Below are positions 34,357 to 40,541 of a stretch of DNA of 64,000 nt, piece after piece. Both the position numbers and the translations under genes were made by a program. The stretch covers positions 4,550 through 68,549 of the forward strand of contig DASVAS010000097.1 of the NCBI GenBank assembly GCA_036376245.1, read 5' to 3'. A model generated the notes under the pieces. That model saw nothing but the letters and a program-made list of their open reading frames with translations. It made no database searches and had not been told where the DNA came from. Each line of letters begins with the position of its first letter. Positions within the stretch are counted from its first letter, which is position 1. This stretch comes from DATARR01 sp036376245 (GTDB taxonomy: Bacteria; Acidobacteriota; Thermoanaerobaculia; Multivoradales; UBA5704).

Positions 34357-34887
34357 CTAGCGGCGGGTGAAGATGACCCTGGCGGGATTGCCCTGGGCGA
34401 TCGAGCGCTCGGGCAGGGGACCGGAGACCACGGAGTTCGGGGTGACGATCGAGCCGTCGCCGATGTGCGCCCCGTCGAGCAGGACGCAGCCGGCGCCGAT
34501 CCAGACGTCGCGGCCGATCCGGATGCCCTTGGGGGAGACCTTCTCCTGGAGGCGCATGGGGACGTCCAGGCGGTCGTACCGGTAGTTGTTGCCGAGGATC
34601 GAAACGTTGGGGCCGATCATGCAGTCGTCGCCGATCTCGACCCCGCCGGCATGGGAGGTGATGACGCAGCCGGTGGCGATCTCGACGTTGGAACCGATCG
34701 TCAGCGGGCCGTCCGTGGCCTTGACCTTGGTGAACGAGCCGATGATCGAATCGCGGCCGATCGTCAGGTGGGGGGTGATCTCCACTTCCGCTTTCGGGCT
34801 GATCCTGCACCCGTACTTGCGCCAGGCGCGGAAGGTGACGAGGAAGCCGGGGGTGAGGAACCGCCGGACCAGGGTGCCGGTCTTCAT
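34357..34887 (-). CDS. Hexapeptide-repeat acyltransferase
   Basis: This 176-residue protein has a left-handed beta-helix of hexapeptides: VEITPHLTIGRDSIIGSF, then ASSIGSN-like ones (LTIGSNVEIATGCVITSHAGG, VEIGDDCMIGPNVSILGNN), and a second block (IRIGRDVWIGAGCVLLDGAHIGDGSIV). It has the usual family ending (NPARVIF). Such enzymes transfer acetyl or other acyl groups to sugars or other acceptors. Its ATG overlaps the stop of an acyl carrier protein gene (ATGA). The donor may therefore be the product held by that carrier, not acetyl-CoA; this is inference. Confidence 0.88.
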   Translation of the reverse strand: MKTGTLVRRFLTPGFLVTFRAWRKYGCRISPKAEVEITPHLTIGRDSIIGSFTKVKATDGPLTIGSNVEIATGCVITSHAGGVEIGDDCMIGPNVSILGNNYRYDRLDVPMRLQEKVSPKGIRIGRDVWIGAGCVLLDGAHIGDGSIVTPNSVVSGPLPERSIAQGNPARVIFTRR

Positions 34888-35123
34888 GCCGGGAGCCGTT
34901 CGGAGACCAGCCGGCGGATGGTGTCGAAGCGTTCCATCTCGCCGACCTCCTTCATGGTGAACCGGATGCCGAACGCCTCCTCCAGGGCGGTGACCATCCG
35001 GAGATGGTTCAGGGAATCCCAGGCCGGCGCGTCGTCCCGGTGAAAGCCTTCCCTGATGACGGCGGGGTCGATCTCGAGGACTTCGGCCATGACTTCCTTG
35101 ATGCGGCGGTCGGGGTTCGTCAT
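34884..35123 (-). CDS. Acyl carrier protein
   Basis: This 79-residue protein has the four-helix carrier pattern with the phosphopantetheine site in PAWDSLNHLRM (Ser at the DSL position) and a hydrophobic helix III (GEMERFDTIRRLV). The N-terminus RRIKEVMAEVLEIDPAVI is typical of AcpP-like proteins. It is not next to fatty-acid genes but is coupled to an acyltransferase, suggesting a dedicated modification pathway. It is divergent from the DAFQYFFG protein gene with 30 bp between. Confidence 0.88.
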   Translation of the reverse strand: MTNPDRRIKEVMAEVLEIDPAVIREGFHRDDAPAWDSLNHLRMVTALEEAFGIRFTMKEVGEMERFDTIRRLVSERLPA

Positions 35124-35153
35124 GGGAGTAGAATACCGTTCTGGAGGAACCTG

Positions 35154-35753
35154 ATGCCGCGCCGACTGCTGATCCTCATTCTCGCCGCCGCTCTCATGCC
35201 GGCCGGCCTCCGCCCCCAGGAGCCGGAGAAGAAGCCGGAGCCCAAGCCGGACGCCTTCCAGTACTTCTTCGGCAAGAAGCGGGAGGAGAAGAAAGAGGAG
35301 AAAAAAGCGGAGCCCGCGAAGGAAGAGGCCCCCGCGCCGGCCGAGGAGCCCGCGGAGCCGGAGCCCGTCGCGGCGCCCGAGCCGGAGCCCGCCGAGACGC
35401 CCGCCGCTCCGGAGCCTGCCGCGCCCGAGCCGGAGGTCGCTCCTGAGCCCGCGCCGCCGGCGCCCGCTCCCAGGCCCGAGCCTACTCTCGCTCCTCCTGA
35501 ACCGGCTCCCGCGGCCCCCGCTCAGCCCAAGCCCGCGCCGCCCGTCGCCGCTCCCGTCGTTGAGGCGCCGAAGGCGGAGGAACCCAAGGCGGACGCCTTC
35601 CAGTACTTCTTCGGCCGCGCCACGCCACCTATCGAAGTGAAGGCGGAAGAGAAGAAAGCTCCCACGGACGCCTTCGAGTATTTCTTCGGCAAGGACGGCA
35701 AGGCGGGCCCGGAAGAGAAGGAGAAGCCGAAGAGTCCGCCGCCCTCTCTGTAG
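35154..35753 (+). CDS. Exported Pro/Ala/Glu-rich protein with three DAF(Q/E)YFFG motifs
   Basis: This 199-residue protein has a signal peptide (about residues 1-20). The rest is low complexity (Glu/Lys, Pro/Ala, Pro/Glu) except for three copies of an 8-residue motif: DAFQYFFG near residues 36 and 148, and DAFEYFFG near 172. The middle is a Pro-rich spacer of about 110 residues. The start is backed by GGAGG 6 nt upstream. I know no family with this layout. Repeated aromatic motifs on a stiff linker suggest binding to a partner or to peptidoglycan, but the function is unknown. Confidence 0.7.
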   Translation: MPRRLLILILAAALMPAGLRPQEPEKKPEPKPDAFQYFFGKKREEKKEEKKAEPAKEEAPAPAEEPAEPEPVAAPEPEPAETPAAPEPAAPEPEVAPEPAPPAPAPRPEPTLAPPEPAPAAPAQPKPAPPVAAPVVEAPKAEEPKADAFQYFFGRATPPIEVKAEEKKAPTDAFEYFFGKDGKAGPEEKEKPKSPPPSL

Positions 35754-35773
35754 GTTGCCTGCTGGGGCGCTCA

Positions 35774-35958
35774 GCCCTTCGAGACCTCACCCTCGGTCCC
35801 TCTCCTGTCACCCTCCCCCCGACCAGGAGAGGGAGGGCCCTGCGATCCAGGTTTTCGATCTCGGCAAGATCGTTGACTCATCGTTCCCCCTCTCCCGGGT
35901 GGCGGGAGGTGGTGGGAGAGGGGGCCAGGGGGGGCCAGGGGGTGAGGTCTCGAAGGGC
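35774..35958 (-). repeat. Palindromic repeat element, copy B
   Basis: This 185-bp copy is the reverse complement of the element at 12112-12293. Outer arms are GCCCTTCGAGACCTCACCC and GGGTGAGGTCTCGAAGGGC. Read on the minus strand, the core GAACGATGAG...TCTTGCC...ACCTGGATCGCAGGGCCCTCC is shared with copy A. It occupies the gap between the DAFQYFFG gene and pfkA. Confidence 0.75.
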
Positions 35959-35994
35959 AGGACGCCCGCCGGACAAGAAATCCTGGACGCCCGC

Positions 35995-36966
35995 CTACCG
36001 CGCCAGCACCCGCGTCAGCTCCAGCATCCCGAGATCCAGCGGCTTCTGGTTCGTCACCACCTCGGCCAGGGGCATCGAGGTGATCTCGCCCTTGTTCAGC
36101 CCCATCAGCACGCCGTGCTCGCCCCGGGCCAGGCTCTTCACCGCCGCGGCCCCGAGCCGGGTGGCGAGGAGGCGGTCGAAGGCGCCGGGAGTGCCGCCGC
36201 GCTGGACGTGCCCCAGTATGGTGGCCCGCAGCTCGAAGCCGAACTTCTGCCGGTTCGCGGAAAAATGGTGGATCAGCCGGTCGGCGTTGTACTTCGCCCC
36301 CTCGGCCACCACGATCAGGGCGTGCGGCTTGCCCCGCCGATAGGCGTCCCGGAGCTCGGCGCCCAGGGTGTCCGGGTCCGTGTCGACCTCCGGAATGATC
36401 ACCGCCTCGGCGCCGCCCGCCAGTCCCGCCGCCAGCGCGAGATAGCCGCAGTCGCGGCCCATCACCTCCACCAGGAAGGCCCGCTGGTGCGAGGAGGCCG
36501 TCACCTTCAGGCGGTCGATCGCCTCCAGGGCGATGTTGAGCGCCGTGTCCACCCCGATGGTGATCTCGGAGCCGTAGAGGTCGTTGTCGATCGTCGAGGC
36601 CACGCCCACGACGGGGAAGCCCATCGCGGAGAGCAGATGCGCCCCGGTCTGCGAGCCGTTGCCGCCGATGACCACGAGGGCGTCGATGCCGTGCTGCCCG
36701 AGCTGGCGCAGGGCTTCCACCCGGCCGTCCTCAGTGCGGTATTCCGGACAGCGGGCGCTGCCCAGCATGGTGCCCGCCTGCTGCAGGATGCCGCCCACGT
36801 CCCGCGCCTCCAGGTGGACGAAGTTGCCGGCGATCAGCCCGCTGAAGCCCCGCCGCACCCCGTAGGTCTGCCAACCTTCGTGGATGCCGGCGCGCGCCAC
36901 CGCCCGGATGGCGGCGTTCATCCCCGGGGCGTCCCCACCGCTCGTCAGAACCGCGATCCGCCTCAT
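35995..36966 (-). CDS. pfkA: 6-phosphofructokinase
   Basis: This 323-residue glycolytic enzyme phosphorylates fructose 6-phosphate. It has GGDAPGMNAAIRAV at the nucleotide site, STIDNDLYGSEITIGVDTAL with the catalytic Asp, and VEVMGRDCGYLAL for sugar binding. The Mg2+ loop reads VIGGNGSQTGA, with Asn where E. coli PfkA has Asp103 (GGDGS). I have the impression this change occurs in a known subgroup, so it need not be inactive. A Gly follows the Asn, as in ATP-dependent enzymes. No other glycolytic genes are adjacent. Confidence 0.93.
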   Translation of the reverse strand: MRRIAVLTSGGDAPGMNAAIRAVARAGIHEGWQTYGVRRGFSGLIAGNFVHLEARDVGGILQQAGTMLGSARCPEYRTEDGRVEALRQLGQHGIDALVVIGGNGSQTGAHLLSAMGFPVVGVASTIDNDLYGSEITIGVDTALNIALEAIDRLKVTASSHQRAFLVEVMGRDCGYLALAAGLAGGAEAVIIPEVDTDPDTLGAELRDAYRRGKPHALIVVAEGAKYNADRLIHHFSANRQKFGFELRATILGHVQRGGTPGAFDRLLATRLGAAAVKSLARGEHGVLMGLNKGEITSMPLAEVVTNQKPLDLGMLELTRVLAR

Positions 36967-37003
36967 CTTTGCAGTTCCTCCATTCTCGATCGCTACAACC
37001 TTA

Positions 37004-37762
37004 TCAGCCGCGCAGGACCCGGGCCATCAAGGAGACGGCGATGTCCAGGTGGTCCTCGGTGAGGGAGGGGCCGAGCAAACGGGCGCGGGACAACCGGCTG
37101 GCGAGGCGCTCGTCGTAGCGGGCGTGGGGGAGGAGCCGCCGCAGCTCCGCGAGGAGGATGTTGAAGTTCTCGGTGACGGAGGGGTGCAGGGCGGACCCCA
37201 GGGAGCGGTAGTCGAGGTCGTTCGCCCGGAAGACGAGAGGGGGATGGCCCATGGAGTAGAGATGGAAGAAGTCGTCCCGTTCCTCCCGGGTCACCTGCCG
37301 GGACTTCCGCCGCGCCCGGGTCATCTGGAAGACGCCCGTATCCTCCGTCTCCACCTTCTTCGCGATCCGCGTGCCCCGGAGGACGAGGTCGACACTCCCC
37401 AGGGCGATCTCGGCGCTCTCCCCCCGGCGCGAGACCGCCGTGAGGCCCCGTTCGTTCAGCTCGAAGCCGCGGACCAGGAAGCGTTGCGCGTCCGACTCGA
37501 TGTCGTCCGGCGTCAGCAGGATGGGACGGATGCCGTTGACGCGCAGGCGGCCGGCGAAGGCCCAGGCGGGCTCGATCTCGGCGAAGCTGGCGACCACGAC
37601 CGGCCCCCCTTCCGGAGAGCGGAGCCGCGCCCGCGCCTCGTAGAGCGTCTTGTCGAGAGCCCCGGCCAGGGTCTCCACCATGGCCTCACCCTGTCCCGGA
37701 GCGTAGTGGACCGCAACGATATTCACCCGCCGACTCTGTCGCGGGTGCGCGGTAGAGGTCAA
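37004..37762 (-). CDS. Conserved hypothetical protein, 252 residues
   Basis: This soluble protein has no signal peptide and no recognised domain. It has a beta-strand-like start (VNIVAVHYAPGQGEAMVETLAGALDKTLYEARAR) and central RPILLTPDDIESDAQ, then a basic segment (MTRARRKSRQVTREERDDFFHLYSMGHPPL). The TTG at 37762 follows the upstream gene's stop by 4 bp; a GTG at 37726 is also possible. It follows a small gene in the same direction and may be coupled to it. The function is unknown. Confidence 0.7.
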   Translation of the reverse strand: MTSTAHPRQSRRVNIVAVHYAPGQGEAMVETLAGALDKTLYEARARLRSPEGGPVVVASFAEIEPAWAFAGRLRVNGIRPILLTPDDIESDAQRFLVRGFELNERGLTAVSRRGESAEIALGSVDLVLRGTRIAKKVETEDTGVFQMTRARRKSRQVTREERDDFFHLYSMGHPPLVFRANDLDYRSLGSALHPSVTENFNILLAELRRLLPHARYDERLASRLSRARLLGPSLTEDHLDIAVSLMARVLRG

Positions 37763-37766
37763 GCGC

Positions 37767-38015
37767 TTATTTGGAAGAGGGAATCTGATCCGCCCGGCAC
37801 CGCCGGACCGAGATCAGCGCCAGCCCGAGCTCGTGGGCCTTGCGCAGCAGGCACTGGAGGGCGGACTGGTCCGGCACCTGTCCGAGGAGGACCGTCTCGC
37901 CGCAGGGCTCCACCGTGAGCGTCATGCCGCCGAACCAGCTCGACCAGTGCTCGTCGAGGCAGCCCTGGAGCCGGATCTCGTAACAATCTCCCGAAGATTC
38001 CGTCGGATCGGGCAT
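37767..38015 (-). CDS. Small conserved protein with a DERWxxWFxGM-like region
   Basis: This 82-residue protein has YEIRLQGCLDEHWSSWFGGMTLTVEP and QSALQCLLRKAHELGLALISVRR. The pattern recurs in small proteins of many bacteria with no agreed function. ATG 38015 is chosen because GGAG lies 6 nt upstream; the frame stays open to 38075. It is followed within a few bases by a gene for a 252-residue unknown protein. Confidence 0.75.
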   Translation of the reverse strand: MPDPTESSGDCYEIRLQGCLDEHWSSWFGGMTLTVEPCGETVLLGQVPDQSALQCLLRKAHELGLALISVRRCRADQIPSSK

Positions 38016-38071
38016 GATGGACTCCGTTTCCTTCATCTCGCGGTCAGGGTACGATGGAGGCAACGATCCGG

Positions 38072-38107
38072 CCATTCGCCGAAAGGCGGATTTTCAAGGC
38101 GTATTGG
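38072..38107 (+). promoter_or_regulatory. Leader hairpin motif, copy 1 (before LRR gene)
   Basis: CCATTCGCCGAAAGGCGGAT forms a 7-bp stem (ATTCGCC with GGCGGAT) closed by a GAAA tetraloop, followed by TTTT and GGCGTAT. The LRR gene starts 11 bp after. A near-identical stretch precedes another exported-protein gene at 46013. Confidence 0.55.
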
Positions 38108-38117
38108 AGGTTTTGTC

Positions 38118-39590
38118 GTGAACGCAGTCGTTCTCCGTCCGGCGAGTCGCTGGAAAGTCCTGGCCGTATTGGCCTTTCTGTCTCTCGGTCCGGGGCTCGC
38201 CGCCCCCTCCCGCGCCGCCGTTCCCGCGGCGGAGCGCAAGGCCCTCCTGGCTCTCTACAGCGGGACCGGCGGAGCGCGCTGGGTGAACCGCGAAGGCTGG
38301 GGCCGTCCCGCCGGCAGCGAGTGCGACTGGTACGGAATCCGCTGCAACGAAGCCCGCACGACCGTCGAGGAGATCTTCCTCGCCGAAAACGGGCTGACCG
38401 GCAAGCTGCCCGCGAAGCTGGGGAACCTGCCGAACCTCCAGACCCTGGACCTGGAGAGCAACGCCCTCAACGGCGCCATCCCCAAGGACCTGGGCCGCCT
38501 GCGGAACCTGCGCTCTCTCCAACTCGGTCTGAACCAGCTCTCGGGAACGATCCCCAGGGAGCTGGGAAACCTGACGAACATGGAGAGCCTGTCGCTGGCC
38601 TTCAACAAGCTCTCCGGCGCGATCCCGGCGGATCTGGGCCGTCTCGCCAACCTCGTGGTCCTGGACCTCTCGCGGAACACGCTGACAGGGGCCCTGCCGC
38701 TGCAAATCGGGAACCTGCGGAGCCTCCAGTTCCTGGACCTCTCCGCCAACCGGCTCACGGGCGCGATCCCGGCGGAACTGGGGCGTCTGACCGGGCTGGT
38801 CTCCCTCTACCTCGGTGGGAATCAGCTCACGGGCGGGATCCCCAGGGCGCTGGGCGGTCTCGCGGTCCTGGAGCAGCTCGGCCTCAGCGACAACCAGCTC
38901 ACCGGCCGCATTCCGCCCGAGCTCGGGGGCCTCGCGCGGCTGGCCTATCTGGATCTGGAGCGGAACCAGCTTTCCGGTTTGATCCCGGCGCGTCTGGGGA
39001 GCGCGACCTCCCTGGAGGGGCTGCTGCTGACCGGGAACCGGTTGTCCGGGAACATCCCCACCGCGTTGGGAAACCTCCCGAACCTGGCCATCCTCTGGCT
39101 GGGCGGGAACCGCCTCACCGGCCCCGTACCCTTCCACCTGGGGAATCTGTCCGAGCTGGTGGACAATGCCGGGCTCGATCTCCGGGGGAACGCCCTGGCG
39201 ACGGACACCGAGGCCGGCCTGCTGGTCTTCCTGAACGAAAAGCAGGTGGGAGGCGACTGGATCAGCTCCCAACTTCCCGCCGCTCTCGTAGAGATCGGGA
39301 CCACTCTGGGCAGCCTCGCCGACCGGCGGACCGGCGCCTGGGTCTACTGGCGGGTCGAGATCGGGACCGGTGCGCCGCCGCTGACGATCTCCACGGAGTT
39401 GGGCAACGGGGATGTGGACCTCTATGTGCGCTTCGGATCGCTGCCGACGGAAACGCAGAACGACGCGGCGTCGGTGAATGCGGAGAACCTGGAACAGGTG
39501 ACCGTCGCGGCGCCCAGGGCGGGGACCTATTTCATCGGCATCCACGGCCGGGCACGATATGAGGGGGTTACTTTGAGGGTGGGGGGATAG
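38118..39590 (+). CDS. Exported leucine-rich-repeat protein with C-terminal PPC-like domain
   Basis: This 490-residue protein has a signal peptide (residues 1-34, ending PSRAA). It has a plant-type LRR cap (ERKALLALYSGTGGARWVNREGW, then CDWYGIRC) and about 12 LRRs of 24 residues with the plant-like LxGxIPxxLGxLxxL pattern. From about residue 405 there is a beta-sandwich (WRVEIGTGAPPLTISTELGNGDVDLYVRFG, then GTYFIGIHGRARYEGVTLRV) of the bacterial pre-peptidase C-terminal (PPC) type. GTG is the start, with GGAGG 8 nt upstream. It is likely secreted for binding a partner. Confidence 0.88.
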   Translation: MNAVVLRPASRWKVLAVLAFLSLGPGLAAPSRAAVPAAERKALLALYSGTGGARWVNREGWGRPAGSECDWYGIRCNEARTTVEEIFLAENGLTGKLPAKLGNLPNLQTLDLESNALNGAIPKDLGRLRNLRSLQLGLNQLSGTIPRELGNLTNMESLSLAFNKLSGAIPADLGRLANLVVLDLSRNTLTGALPLQIGNLRSLQFLDLSANRLTGAIPAELGRLTGLVSLYLGGNQLTGGIPRALGGLAVLEQLGLSDNQLTGRIPPELGGLARLAYLDLERNQLSGLIPARLGSATSLEGLLLTGNRLSGNIPTALGNLPNLAILWLGGNRLTGPVPFHLGNLSELVDNAGLDLRGNALATDTEAGLLVFLNEKQVGGDWISSQLPAALVEIGTTLGSLADRRTGAWVYWRVEIGTGAPPLTISTELGNGDVDLYVRFGSLPTETQNDAASVNAENLEQVTVAAPRAGTYFIGIHGRARYEGVTLRVGG

Positions 39591-39710
39591 GAGTCAGCAG
39601 GGTTGCCGCAAACATCCAAGTTGCGGACTGTGAGAACTCCTGGGGCGTAATTGCGTCTCGTAGACTCAGGCGGTACGTCTGGACTATACTAAGGCTTGTC
39701 AGGAGACGCC

Positions 39711-39899
39711 ATGAGCCGGAAAGCCATCAGAAGCTTGCGTGAAGAGGAGCCGGACAGCAACCCGGGGACCTCTGAGGAACCTGCGGAAGATCCCAAGACT
39801 TTGAGGCGGAAGCAACTCGAAGAGGCTCTCTCCCATCAGAACAAGTTCGAATTGGACCTGGACCAGGAGTCGTTGGCCAAGCTGCGTTGGATGCAATGA
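39711..39899 (+). CDS. Antitoxin of a VapBC-type pair
   Basis: This 62-residue acidic protein lies directly before a PIN-domain toxin and its stop overlaps the toxin start (ATGA). The C-terminal part EDPKTLRRKQLEEALSHQNKFELDLDQESLAKLRWM is likely the toxin-binding helix. The fold of the DNA-binding part is not recognised. RBS AGGAG lies 5 nt before ATG 39711. G+C is lower than in the neighbours, which suggests transfer. Confidence 0.75.
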   Translation: MSRKAIRSLREEEPDSNPGTSEEPAEDPKTLRRKQLEEALSHQNKFELDLDQESLAKLRWMQ

Positions 39900-40291
39900 T
39901 CCTGGTCGATAGCTCCGCTTGGGTGGAGTACTACCGCACTACAGGTTTACGGGATGTCACCGAGGCAGTCGCCCGAGTGATTGCTGACGATCTCTGTGCA
40001 GTTAACGGAGTGATTCAGGTCGAGATCTTGGGTTACGCCGCTGGATCCAATCTGGCGCAGATGTTGGCTGACTTCAAGGCCTATAACTGGATCACACTCA
40101 CCGATGCCGATTTTGATCTTGCTACTGAGATGGGATTTTTTCTAAGGAGGAAGGGTGTCACACTTCCTCCTACTGATCTCATCATCGCTGCCTCTGCCAT
40201 CCGCACTGACGTGGTCCTTTACCATGTTGACTCGCACTTCGACAAAGCCGCCCAGTACTTCAACCTGAAATCAAAGAACCTGCGCAATTAG
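39896..40291 (+). CDS. vapC: PIN-domain ribonuclease toxin (VapC-like)
   Basis: This 131-residue protein shows the PIN fold: MILVDSSAWVEYYRTTG with the first acidic metal ligand, then NGVIQVEILGYAAG with Glu, and TLPPTDLIIAASAIRTDVVLYHVDSHFD with the later Asp ligands. VapC toxins cleave tRNA or rRNA and are blocked by the paired antitoxin. It overlaps the upstream antitoxin and is followed two bases later by a second antitoxin-like gene. Confidence 0.9.
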   Translation: MILVDSSAWVEYYRTTGLRDVTEAVARVIADDLCAVNGVIQVEILGYAAGSNLAQMLADFKAYNWITLTDADFDLATEMGFFLRRKGVTLPPTDLIIAASAIRTDVVLYHVDSHFDKAAQYFNLKSKNLRN

Positions 40292-40293
40292 AG

Positions 40294-40479
40294 ATGGCGA
40301 ACCAAAGGGGCACCCGTAAGTTTCGTGAGGGAACACGTTCCGTTCACGAAGATCCCAAAGCGCTCAGAAGGCGTCAGCTTGACCGCATCCTCTCCCATGC
40401 CGGACAGATCGAAATGGATATCGACGGCGAGACGCTTGTCCGATTAAGGGCTATGGGATGCCATCCTTTGGATGAGTAG
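40294..40479 (+). CDS. Second antitoxin-like gene, paralogue of the upstream antitoxin
   Basis: This 61-residue protein starts 2 bp after the toxin stop. Its core EDPKALRRRQLDRILSHAGQIEMDIDGETLVRLRAM aligns residue for residue with that of the upstream antitoxin (EDPKTLRRKQLEEALSHQNK...). The N-terminus is basic and differs. The order antitoxin-toxin-antitoxin is unusual. Either it is a leftover of a tandem pair that lost its toxin or both antitoxins work together. Confidence 0.75.
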   Translation: MANQRGTRKFREGTRSVHEDPKALRRRQLDRILSHAGQIEMDIDGETLVRLRAMGCHPLDE

Positions 40480-40492
40480 GGCGGGAAACAAA

Positions 40493-40520
40493 AAGCCGGA
40501 CCGGTCACCCGGCCCGGCTT
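40493..40520. terminator. Hairpin terminator between antitoxin and RND genes
   Basis: AAGCCGG-A-CCGG pairs with CCGG-C-CCGGCTT around a short loop. AAACAAA before the stem supplies a U-tract for the minus-strand transcript and TTCC follows on the plus strand. It separates convergent genes. Confidence 0.75.
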
Positions 40521-40541
40521 CCTGAAACCGCTGCCTGACCG

